Shown here in pieces: positions 9,233-14,892 of a stretch of DNA of 33,139 nt. Position 1 is the stretch's first letter. Each line of letters begins with the position of its first letter. The position numbers were made by a program, and so were the translations under genes. Origin of the DNA: an uncultured Elusimicrobiales bacterium (GTDB taxonomy: Bacteria; Elusimicrobiota; Elusimicrobia; Elusimicrobiales; Elusimicrobiaceae); assembly GCA_944326765.1 (NCBI GenBank), contig CALVFE010000015.1, forward strand, positions 1 through 33,139, in the 5' to 3' direction. Below the pieces are notes generated by a model. It was not told where the DNA came from. It did not search any database and saw only the letters and a list, made by a program, of their open reading frames with translations.

Positions 9233-9820
9233 TTATTTTTTCAGTTCCAACACTTCATCAATCAGGCCATACTCTTTGGCTTCTTGGGCAGACATATAAT
9301 AATTGCGTTCGCTGTCGCGGCGGATTTTTTCCTTGTCCTGTCCGGTATGTTTCGCCAAAATATCCAGCAAATGTTCTTTATTGTCGCGCAGTTCGCGGGC
9401 TTCAATTTCAATGTCCGTTACCTGGCCGGAAATGCCGCCGCCCCAGATCAACGGCTGATGAATCATAATACGCGCGTGCGGAAGGGCATAGCGCTTTCCC
9501 TTAGAACCCGCCGCCAGCAGAACAGCCCCGAAACTCATCGCCTGTCCCATACAGATAGTGGTGATAGGGGCTTTAATAAACTGCATGGTGTCGTAGATAG
9601 CCAGCCCCGCAGTAACCAATCCGCCGGGAGAATTGATATAGAGATTGATTTCCCGGTTGGGGTCGTCTGCGTCTAAATACAAGAGCTGGGCAATAATCAT
9701 ATTCGCGCTGGCGGTATCCACCTCGCCTTCGCGTCCGCCCACAAAGATAATGCGGTCTTTAAGCAGGCGGGAAAAAATATCGTATCCAACATTTTTTTCA
9801 ATAATAGTAGGTATAATCAT
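9233..9820 (-). CDS. clpP: ATP-dependent Clp protease proteolytic subunit ClpP
   Basis: ClpP forms the tetradecameric peptidase chamber used with ClpX or ClpA-type unfoldases. At 195 residues it is the usual size. The catalytic triad is visible: Ser in [14 protein letters not shown], His in [10 protein letters not shown], Asp in [11 protein letters not shown]. The usual neighbours tig and clpX are absent; lon follows directly, separated by a terminator. There is no Shine-Dalgarno sequence. Instead TACAAT (minus strand, 9828-9833) lies 7 nt before the ATG, which suggests a leaderless transcript. Confidence 0.97.
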   Translation of the reverse strand: MIIPTIIEKNVGYDIFSRLLKDRIIFVGGREGEVDTASANMIIAQLLYLDADDPNREINLYINSPGGLVTAGLAIYDTMQFIKAPITTICMGQAMSFGAVLLAAGSKGKRYALPHARIMIHQPLIWGGGISGQVTDIEIEARELRDNKEHLLDILAKHTGQDKEKIRRDSERNYYMSAQEAKEYGLIDEVLELKK

Positions 9821-9827
9821 ATTTTAC

Positions 9828-9833
9828 ATTGTA
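9828..9833 (-). promoter_or_regulatory. -10 box of clpP, possibly leaderless
   Basis: TACAAT on the minus strand ends 7 nt before the clpP ATG with no ribosome binding site between. No good -35 is visible at 16-18 nt. Confidence 0.45.
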
Positions 9834-9858
9834 GTATATTTTCCGCTTGGAAACCCAT

Positions 9859-9913
9859 GGAGGCCTAAAAAAACCTAGGTCTTTTTTTCAAGGCTGCATA
9901 GGTCTAAAGGCCT
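9859..9913 (+). promoter_or_regulatory. Shared regulatory element upstream of exported protein 9975
   Basis: It contains GGAGGCC (9859), TAGGTC (9876) and the inverted-repeat core ATAGGTCTAAAGGCCT (9898-9913; AGGTC, 4-nt spacer, GGCCT). The same three parts at nearly the same spacing lie upstream of the ankyrin-like gene at 15570 (GGAGGCC to core 38 versus 39 bp). The last two parts also lie upstream of the gene at 11046. A -10-like TATGAT starts 25 nt past the core (9938-9943), placing the core around -43, the position of class II activators. Confidence 0.6.
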
Positions 9914-9974
9914 CTGTTTTTTTGAGAATTGATTTATTATGATATGGATAAGCAGGAAATTACCGGAGGATATT

Positions 9975-10493
9975 ATGAAACTAAAAAAGTTTTTTGCGTT
10001 GGTTGCCGTACTGGCGTTTTCCAGCACCGTTTTTGCGGGAAATTCTTCTAGCAATAGTGCTTTGATTGAAGAATCCGTTTCTGCCGCAGCTTCCGCGGTA
10101 AATGAAGAAGAAGTCAGCCCGCAAGTATTAAAAAACACCCAGCAAGCACTTACGATAGGTCTAATGGTTTTTGATGCACATCGGGATTTGAATTCTATGA
10201 CAGACGCAGACAAATCCATTGAAAAAGCATTGGAAACCCAAATTCCTGCTATCTTAAACAAAATTCAAAATACTTCTGATGAAGTATATGAAGAACTGGA
10301 ACCGGCCTTGACCAATTTAACCGATCTGTTGCTGCAAAACCAAACCGTATATCCGGCACAGACCGTTGATAAAGAAACCGGCGTATATATGACTATGATT
10401 ACAGCCATCGTCTATGCCCAGGGAAAAGGATTGCTGTTGGGAAAAGTGGCCAACATTCTAAGCGCCGAATTACAAGCCGCCATGGCGGAATGA
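9975..10493 (+). CDS. Small exported protein of unknown function
   Basis: A 172-residue product of no family I recognise. It begins with a classical Sec signal peptide: basic MKLKK, a hydrophobic core, and a cut site ending STVFA-GN near residue 21. The mature part is acidic and helical with no cysteines (SALIEESVSAAASAVNEEEV, then amphipathic stretches) and ends in AELQAAMAE. It is probably periplasmic or secreted. The ATG at 9975 is chosen because GGAGGA precedes it by 5 nt and the signal peptide then starts cleanly; an upstream ATG at 9939 would spoil it. It is monocistronic with a strong terminator, and shares its upstream element with two other exported-protein genes in this window. Confidence 0.85.
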   Translation: MKLKKFFALVAVLAFSSTVFAGNSSSNSALIEESVSAAASAVNEEEVSPQVLKNTQQALTIGLMVFDAHRDLNSMTDADKSIEKALETQIPAILNKIQNTSDEVYEELEPALTNLTDLLLQNQTVYPAQTVDKETGVYMTMITAIVYAQGKGLLLGKVANILSAELQAAMAE

Positions 10494-10515
10494 TTCTTGT
10501 ATCATGAATCTTTTT

Positions 10516-10541
10516 AAGCCCCCGCCCCGGGGGCTTTTTTT
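10516..10541 (+). terminator. Intrinsic terminator
   Basis: AAGCCCCC (10516-10523) pairs with its complement at 10529-10536 around a 5-nt loop and is followed by a T run. It lies 22 bases after the stop of the exported protein gene. Confidence 0.93.
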
Positions 10542-10620
10542 GGGTGTACCAAGAGCGCACCCCTGCGTTGGGAGTTAGCGGCTTTCCTAAAATAAAATTG
10601 GTTTTCTTTCTCATACCCAC

Positions 10621-10649
10621 TTGAAGAATCTCTGTTTTTGAGATATACT
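10621..10649 (+). promoter_or_regulatory. Near-consensus sigma70-type promoter for a small RNA
   Basis: TTGAAG (10621-10626), exactly 17 nt, then TATACT (10644-10649). It is among the best promoter matches in the window. It is followed not by a gene but by a compact hairpin starting at about 10657. Confidence 0.7.
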
Positions 10650-10655
10650 GTCAAT

Positions 10656-10714
10656 AACTAGCAAAGGAGCGGGGAGGTAGTGCCTCCAACATACCGGCTT
10701 TTGCTAGTCTTTTT
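10656..10714 (+). ncRNA. Candidate small structured RNA (about 59 nt)
   Basis: The predicted transcript starts about 7 nt after the TATACT box and folds into one long hairpin. A 9-bp closing stem ACTAGCAAA (10657-10665) pairs with 10700-10708. Inside it, AGC and GG pair with CC and GCT around one bulged G, and an apical GGAGG/CCTCC stem has a TAGTG loop (10673-10687). A five-T run at 10710-10714 follows immediately, so the molecule could end there as an autonomous RNA. It carries an accessible purine-rich AGGAG near the 5' end. No known family matched. It could also be a leader or attenuator for a longer transcript ending at 10930. Confidence 0.5.
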
Positions 10715-10902
10715 ATGTATAACTGTCTAATCCGGCATTACCTTCTTCCACTTATTTTAAAGAATGCCGCTCTACCGTATATATCCGTTTATCGTTTTTT
10801 CGTTCGAATGGCTCGCTCAAGCAGCCGCATTCATCGGCTATGGAAATATTTTTCAATTCATCTGCCGCCTCGACGAAATACCCCCCACAATCTCTTCCGC
10901 CC
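10715..10902. other. Intergenic stretch with small hairpins, no credible gene
   Basis: Two imperfect hairpins can be drawn: CGGCATT with AATGCCG (about 10733-10768) and GAATGGCT with AGCCGCATTC (about 10805-10832). An 84-codon frame from 10715 and a 73-codon frame from 10764 both run through the terminator-like hairpin at 10903-10930, have no ribosome binding site and show no recognisable domain. They are therefore not called as genes. Confidence 0.4.
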
Positions 10903-10933
10903 AAAGACCTATATTTTATATAGGTCTTTTTCT
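10903..10933 (+). terminator. Terminator-like hairpin, partly overlapping a regulatory repeat
   Basis: AAAGACCTATAT (10903-10914) pairs perfectly with 10918-10929 and runs into TTTTTC. It would end a transcript from the promoter at 10621 if the first T run is read through. Its right arm also supplies the TAGGTC half-site of the regulatory element upstream of 11046. Confidence 0.6.
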
Positions 10934-10959
10934 ACTCAATCAAATAGGCCCAAAGACCC
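10921..10959 (+). promoter_or_regulatory. Shared regulatory element upstream of exported Cys-knuckle protein
   Basis: TAGGTC at 10921 and the core ATAGGCCCAAAGACCC at 10944-10959 (AGGCC, CAAA, GACCC) lie 23 bp apart. A -10-like TAGACT starts at 10983, 24 nt past the core, matching the geometry at 9938 and 15592. Confidence 0.55.
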
Positions 10960-11045
10960 TTTTCAATAAAGTAAAATTTGTTTAGACTACAAATATGGAA
11001 TAATACTGTTCTGACTTTATATGAGCAGTTCCTATTGGAGGAAAA

Positions 11046-11951
11046 ATGAAAATTACAAAATGGATTACCGCCGCCTTTGCCGTTGCTGTATTAATGAGCC
11101 CGGCATTTGCCCAATATCAAGATCCTCATTTTAAAGAATATTGGAAAGAAGGCAAACACCTTTCGACCGCTATCGAGCGCGCCGCTATTAAAGCCGCACA
11201 GGAACATAAATCTTCCGTATGTTCCCAGTGTGGCGAAGCCTATACCATTGATGAAAAATATCACGGCTTGAAACACGAATGCGCCGCAACCAATAAAAAT
11301 GTTGCCAAAAACGCCGTCTGCTGCCGCTGCGGAGAAGAAATCAAACCCGGTCAGCATTGTGCAGCCGCCGGATATATTGCACTCTGCACCGCTTCGGAAC
11401 CAAACACAGCGGCTCCTGAAGTACACGCCGTGGCTGATTGCTGCCCTCAATGCGGCAAAGCCTATACCATTGATGAAAAATATCACGGCTTGAAACACGA
11501 ATGCGCCGCAACCAATAAAAATGTTGCCAAAAACGCCGTCTGCTGCCGCTGCGGAGAAGAAATCAAACCCGGTCAGCATTGTGCAGCCGCCGGATATATT
11601 GCACTCTGCACCGCTTCGGAACCAAACACAGCGGCTCCTGAAGTACACGCCGTGGCTGATTGCTGCCCTCAATGCGGCAAAGCCTATACCATTGATGAAA
11701 AATACCACGGCTTGAAACACGAATGCGCTAAACAGCAAGAAGAACCCCGCTATTGTATTTATTGCGGAGAATTAATTAAGAACAGCAATCAAAAATGCGC
11801 CGCCTCAAAACGAATCGTTTGTACGACGTCCTGCCCGGACTGCGGAGCAAATTTGCGGGATTCTAAAAACCTTTCTCCTGACGGAGTACACCACTGCCGA
11901 TTTAAAACCAGAATCAAACCGGCAGCTCCCAAAATTACCCCCGACAAATAA
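11046..11951 (+). CDS. Exported cysteine-knuckle (zinc-ribbon-like) repeat protein
   Basis: A 301-residue protein with a Sec signal peptide (hydrophobic core ending SPAFA-QY, about residue 22). After a short linker it has seven cysteine modules. Long ones run CSQCGEAYTIDEKYHG through LKHEC, short ones are CRCGEEIKPGQHC, and the final ones are CIYCGELIKNSNQKC and CPDCG through HHC. Each has CxxCG and a distal HxC, QHC or QKC, as in zinc ribbons, yet the protein is predicted to be outside the cytoplasm, where disulfides or metal capture are alternatives. A 74-residue block is repeated twice with identical DNA (222 bp) plus a partial third copy. The start has GGAGGA 5 nt upstream. It is monocistronic, with the shared upstream element. 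Function unknown. Confidence 0.88.
   Translation: MKITKWITAAFAVAVLMSPAFAQYQDPHFKEYWKEGKHLSTAIERAAIKAAQEHKSSVCSQCGEAYTIDEKYHGLKHECAATNKNVAKNAVCCRCGEEIKPGQHCAAAGYIALCTASEPNTAAPEVHAVADCCPQCGKAYTIDEKYHGLKHECAATNKNVAKNAVCCRCGEEIKPGQHCAAAGYIALCTASEPNTAAPEVHAVADCCPQCGKAYTIDEKYHGLKHECAKQQEEPRYCIYCGELIKNSNQKCAASKRIVCTTSCPDCGANLRDSKNLSPDGVHHCRFKTRIKPAAPKITPDK
11238..11728 (+). repeat. Perfect 222-bp tandem duplication inside the Cys-knuckle gene
   Basis: Units 11238-11459 and 11460-11681 appear identical base for base. A third partial unit (11682-11728) matches over 47 bases with a single T to C change. The unit is in frame (74 codons) and carries one long and one short cysteine module, so copy number can change without breaking the protein. 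Confidence 0.93.
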
Positions 11952-11958
11952 TTGATTT

Positions 11959-11985
11959 TCCCCGCCCAACCCGCGGGGATTTTTA
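11959..11985 (+). terminator. Intrinsic terminator
   Basis: TCCCCGC (11959-11965) pairs with GCGGGGA (11973-11979) around a 7-nt loop, followed by TTTTTA. It ends the Cys-knuckle gene 7 bases after its stop. Confidence 0.85.
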
Positions 11986-12113
11986 TGCTCAAGAACGGGT
12001 AAAAGTATATTTTTTATAGGATAAAATTCTCCCCGTTTTAAGTAAAAAAAGGTAAAATAAAGGCTTGTGGGCCGCCTTGAACCGAAATTTACACCGGCCG
12101 CCGCGAGGAAACC

Positions 12114-13466
12114 ATGACGATTCAAAGAAACGCAGAAGAAAAAGAAAAAATTAAAGAAATTTTAGCATCCGCCGAACGAAATAATATCCAAATTATAAAA
12201 TTGTGGTTTGTGGATATTTTGGGCAATTTAAAATCGCTCTCTCTTTCTTACCGGGAATTTGAATATGCCATGAATGAAGGCATGGGCTTTGACGGTTCTT
12301 CCGTAGAAGGATTCGCCCGCTTGTATGAGTCCGACCTAGTGGCTTTGCCGGATCTGGACACTTTCCAAATGTTCCCCCAGGAATTTACCGGCGCGCCCAT
12401 TGCACGATTTTTCTGCGACATTAAAACGACCGACGGCAAGCAATTTGAAGGAGATCCGCGCTATATTCTTAAAAAGAATCTGGCCGAAATGAAAAAGGCC
12501 GGCTTTGACCAATTTATGGTCGGCCCGGAATTAGAGTATTTTTATTTTAAAGACAATAAACACCCCGAAACGCTGGACTTTGGCGGCTATTTCGACACCA
12601 TTCCGCTGGATTCTTCTTATGCTGTACGCCGCCAAACCATGCAAATGCTGGAAAAATTGGGCATTCATGTAGAATATTCCCACCACGAAGTTGCGCCTTC
12701 CCAGCACGAAATCGACTTGCGTTATGACGAAGCGATGAAAATGGCAGATCAAGTCATCACCTACCGTACCGTCGTCAAACAAGTGGCCGCGGCCAACGGT
12801 ATTTACGCCACTTTTATGCCAAAACCCATCACAGGCGTCAACGGCAGCGGCATGCATGTACACCAGTCTTTATTTGCAAACGGTTCCAATGCTTTTTTTG
12901 ACGCAAAAGATCCGCTCTATTTATCGCAAACCGCACGGCATTATATCGCCGGCATTCTGGCCAACGTAAAAGAGATCTGTGCCGTAACCGACCAATGGGT
13001 AAACTCTTATAAACGCCTGGTTCCGGGATATGAAGCGCCGGCTTATATCGCTTGGGGACGGAAAAACCGCAGCACCTTAGTCCGCATTCCGCAGGCTAAA
13101 CAAGGCAAGCCAAACGCGACCCGCATTGAGTGCCGTTTCCCCGATCCAGCATGCAACCCTTACCTGGCCTTTGCCGTTATGCTGGGGGCCGGTTTAGACG
13201 GAATTAAACGCAAGCTGGAAGTGCCGGCTATTACCGAGGAAAATATCTTTCACATGACCCCCGAAGAACGTGCCAACCGCGGTATAGATACCCTGCCCGC
13301 TTACCTCTATGAAGCCATTAACTATACCCGCCATTCTAAATTGGTGCGTAAAGTATTAGGCGACCATACGTTTGAAAAGTTTATCGCCAATAAAGATATC
13401 GAATGGGAAAATTACCGTACGCACGTTTCCAGTTACGAACTGGAGAAATACCTGTCTGTCTTATAA
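12114..13466 (+). CDS. glnA: Glutamine synthetase, type I (alpha-like)
   Basis: Makes glutamine from glutamate, ammonia and ATP in the cytoplasm. The 450 residues include an N-terminal beta-grasp with GFDGSSVEGF, the catalytic domain with GPELEYF, HHEVAPSQHEIDLRYDEA, VNGSGMHVHQS and NRSTLVRIP, and the RIECRFPDPACNPYLA block. The length and the lack of the adenylylation loop (NLYDLPPEE-type) point to the GSI-alpha class found in Firmicutes and others, controlled by feedback inhibition rather than adenylylation. The start ATG has a GAGGAAA site. It is monocistronic, with TAAAAT at 12053 as the only plausible -10. A terminator follows. Confidence 0.97.
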   Translation: MTIQRNAEEKEKIKEILASAERNNIQIIKLWFVDILGNLKSLSLSYREFEYAMNEGMGFDGSSVEGFARLYESDLVALPDLDTFQMFPQEFTGAPIARFFCDIKTTDGKQFEGDPRYILKKNLAEMKKAGFDQFMVGPELEYFYFKDNKHPETLDFGGYFDTIPLDSSYAVRRQTMQMLEKLGIHVEYSHHEVAPSQHEIDLRYDEAMKMADQVITYRTVVKQVAAANGIYATFMPKPITGVNGSGMHVHQSLFANGSNAFFDAKDPLYLSQTARHYIAGILANVKEICAVTDQWVNSYKRLVPGYEAPAYIAWGRKNRSTLVRIPQAKQGKPNATRIECRFPDPACNPYLAFAVMLGAGLDGIKRKLEVPAITEENIFHMTPEERANRGIDTLPAYLYEAINYTRHSKLVRKVLGDHTFEKFIANKDIEWENYRTHVSSYELEKYLSVL

Positions 13467-13485
13467 AACGACATCAATCAAAGTT

Positions 13486-13520
13486 AAAGGCGCGTCCTAT
13501 AAACAGGACACGCCTTTTTT
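13486..13520 (+). terminator. Intrinsic terminator after glnA
   Basis: AAAGGCG, a C-A mismatch, and GTCCT pair with AGGAC and CGCCTTT (13486-13498 with 13505-13517), followed by a T run. It lies between convergent glnA and pilin B and may serve both. Confidence 0.88.
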
Positions 13521-13550
13521 AGTTTACTCTATTATTTATTGCAATCCAAG

Positions 13551-14018
13551 TTAAGGAAGGGTATAGATTCTGGTTGAACCTGGAATCAGCTCTCCGCCAA
13601 ATGATTTACAAACATACTCGGCGGTTCCTTCGGTATATGCACGGCATATGCGAGCGCCATTGTTGTATTTAATCAAATAATAATTAGTGTAAGGATTATT
13701 AAGAAACCCGGCCACACTATTTTGCCCATCTACATTCAGTTGAAATTCAAAGTTTTTAAAACGATAATAAGATTTTCCTTCAATCTCCGAATCGCTTACG
13801 GGAAGGGTAATGTCCAACTGATCCAACGTTTTGGCATAAGAGCCGTTCGCCATATAATATACGAGCTGCGCCTGATACAAGGCGTTCGTCATCGCCATCA
13901 GATTACTGTAGCGGGATTTGGCAACCGCTCGCTCATATTGCGGCAACGCTACCGCCGCCAATATCCCAATAATCAAAACTACCACCAACAACTCTATCAA
14001 CGTAAAACCTTTTTTCAT
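13551..14018 (-). CDS. Type IV pilin-like / pseudopilin protein B
   Basis: A 155-residue prepilin with a 4-residue leader MKKG cut before FTLIELL, Glu5 present, and the hydrophobic helix ending AVALPQYERAVAKSRYS. The globular part has two cysteines (RICRAY and YVCKSF), which could form the C-terminal disulfide loop of type IV pilins. The N-terminal 30 residues are nearly the same as in pilins A and C, but codons differ at most degenerate positions, so the similarity is held by selection and not by recent copying. The start has GAGGGG 6 nt upstream. Upstream lies a leader hairpin shared with pilin C. No assembly genes are adjacent. Confidence 0.93.
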   Translation of the reverse strand: MKKGFTLIELLVVVLIIGILAAVALPQYERAVAKSRYSNLMAMTNALYQAQLVYYMANGSYAKTLDQLDITLPVSDSEIEGKSYYRFKNFEFQLNVDGQNSVAGFLNNPYTNYYLIKYNNGARICRAYTEGTAEYVCKSFGGELIPGSTRIYTLP

Positions 14019-14091
14019 AAAAAACCCCTCAGCGCGTTGATTTAAAGGCTTATTTGCAAGTCCTGTATTTACTGCCTGAAAATCAACGCTA
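14019..14091 (-). promoter_or_regulatory. 5' leader hairpin of pilin B
   Basis: On the minus strand a 10-bp stem (14080-14089 with 14034-14043, GCGTTGATTT type) encloses a 2x2 internal loop, a 4-bp GGC/GCC stem and a 24-nt loop. The stem ends 3 nt before the GAGGGG ribosome binding site (14025-14030). The same architecture precedes pilin C. Confidence 0.6.
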
Positions 14092-14118
14092 GAGGAAGTT
14101 TATCAAAAAAAAAAACGA
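14092..14118 (-). promoter_or_regulatory. T-tract promoter of pilin B
   Basis: Minus strand: TTGACTCG, then 11 T, then GATAAACT. TTGACT is a good -35 and TAAACT a fair -10, though 15 nt apart. The homologous site before pilin C has TTGACTCG, 12 T and GATACAGT. Confidence 0.45.
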
Positions 14119-14221
14119 GTCAAGACCTTCCAGGCCACGGATTTCTGCCTCGGACAGCGTTTCGCCAATTACGGGGCTTACGCAATAGGGAACAAATTGC
14201 TGCAAATGCTTTCGCAAGGGG

Positions 14222-14307
14222 ATCAGAGCCTGGCCGCCCGACTCTTTGCCCATTAGCACGATTGGATTGAGTCACACTGTTACTGTGCGATCGTGTTCTT
14301 ACAAAAA
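14222..14307. repeat. Diverged copy of the dispersed 84-91 bp repeat
   Basis: On the minus strand it aligns over its whole length with the 91-bp unit at 4587: a TTTTTGT start, a CAGTAACAGTGTG-like segment, AATCG, TAATGGGCAAAGAGTCGGG and CCAGGCTCTG. The copy contains an ATG at 14253 that opens a 54-codon frame running into the pilin B promoter. Confidence 0.7.
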
Positions 14308-14322
14308 GACACACCTCTTAAT

Positions 14323-14414
14323 GAGGTATTTCCTTTTTATGCCGTTGCCGTTTAGATACGCCGTCAACAAGGTATTTTCCTTTTGATGTTGTTGCCGTTT
14401 ATCCGCCCCTTTGT
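14323..14414. repeat. Two degenerate 46-bp direct repeats
   Basis: Segments starting at 14323 (GAGGTATTTCCTTTTTATG, then GTTGCCGTTTA) and 14369 (AAGGTATTTTCCTTTTGATG, then GTTGCCGTTTA) align with few differences. No gene is associated with them. Confidence 0.6.
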
Positions 14415-14520
14415 CCTGCTTATAAAAAGCCTTTGCGGCAGAGCGGAAATTTTATTGTTTGAGCGTAGCGAGTTATAAAATTTCCTGCCGCAAAGTGATT
14501 TTTATAGGACGCCGGGGCGG
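14403..14520. repeat. 118-bp long imperfect inverted repeat
   Basis: Five nested paired blocks: CCGCCCC (14403), GTCC (14413), TATAAAAA (14421), TTTGCGGCA (14432) and GGAAATTTTAT (14445), each with its complement in order at 14475-14520. The pairs total 39 and the loop contains GAGCGTAGCGAG. It could be a MITE-like relic or a structured RNA. No transposase is near. Confidence 0.7.
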
Positions 14521-14530
14521 ACGCTTTTTG

Positions 14531-14622
14531 GTACTTTTTCCCGTTGGAAAAAGTACAGGTATATATTTATAGAACACTGGGGCGGCGGTCTTTTTCGTAC
14601 TTTTTCTGCCCCCAGAAAAAGT
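14531..14622. repeat. Two perfect palindromes in a degenerate 65-bp direct repeat
   Basis: GTACTTTTTCC pairs with its complement at 14531-14556 (11 bp, CGTT loop). ACTTTTTCTG pairs with its complement at 14599-14622 (10 bp, CCCC loop). Each follows a GGGGCGG block (14514 and 14579) preceded by TTTATAGRAC, giving a 65-bp spaced direct repeat that overlaps the end of the 118-bp hairpin. Confidence 0.65.
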
Positions 14623-14624
14623 TA

Positions 14625-14712
14625 GGCCAGAGCCTGGCCGCCCGACTCTTTGCCCGTTAGTCCGATTCCTTTAGACCACTCCATTAGAGCAATACCTCCC
14701 TCTGGCCAAAAA
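14625..14712. repeat. Second diverged copy of the dispersed repeat
   Basis: The minus strand matches the 91-bp unit closely at its 3' half (CTAAAGGAATCGG, TAACGGGCAAAGAGTCGGG, GGCCAGGCTCTGGCC) and loosely at its 5' half. The GGCCAG-AGC-CTGGCC palindrome is intact and followed on the minus strand by a T-rich run. Confidence 0.7.
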
Positions 14713-14839
14713 CCTTTTCAGGGGAAGAAACGCTGCTGTGCCTTTTAGTGACTTGTTTAAACGCCCTACCCTTGCTGGCAAAAAAGGCAGCAAACAAAAT
14801 TTAGCGCGTCAATGCCAGATAAGACAGCAGTAATATAAA
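14713..14839. other. Intergenic stretch without recognised features
   Basis: This is the remainder of the long gap between pilin B and the ankyrin-like gene. I see no ORF with a ribosome binding site, tRNA or strong hairpin here. Confidence 0.5.
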
Positions 14840-14871
14840 AAGGAACACCTCCGGAGGGGTACCGGAGGTGT
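14833..14871 (-). terminator. Intrinsic terminator of the ankyrin-like gene
   Basis: ACACCTCCGG (14845-14854) pairs with CCGGAGGTGT (14862-14871), a 10-bp stem. On the minus strand it is followed by TTCCTTTTTAT. Confidence 0.9.
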
Positions 14872-14892
14872 GGAGGAGATGAAATGGTGTGT

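Noticed and set aside
9939-9974. Upstream ATG for exported protein 9975
   Set aside because: It would place 12 extra residues before the signal peptide, and the ribosome binding site GGAGGA is positioned for the ATG at 9975.
10657-10708. Resemblance to a GEMM cyclic-di-GMP riboswitch (GCAAAG and GGTAG words)
   Set aside because: The order and helices do not fit: there is a single hairpin, no two-helix junction with tetraloop receptor, and no gene directly downstream.
10715-10985. Two small frames between the small RNA candidate and gene 11046
   Set aside because: Both run through the terminator-like hairpin at 10903-10930 and one through the regulatory core, with no ribosome binding site and no family resemblance.
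11091-11738. 215-codon open frame antisense to the Cys-knuckle gene
   Set aside because: It is open only because the repeated sense codons leave the opposite frame without stops. It shows the same 74-residue repeat and has no ribosome binding site. The sense frame has the signal peptide and cysteine modules.
12053-12090. Sigma54-type promoter for glnA
   Set aside because: TGGGC and TTGAAC occur nearby, but the -24 GG and -12 GC elements are not both present at the required spacing.
14120-14314. 64-codon minus-strand frame in the pilin B upstream region
   Set aside because: It is Arg- and Ser-rich, lies across the dispersed repeat in a different frame from the one noted in the findings, and has no ribosome binding site.
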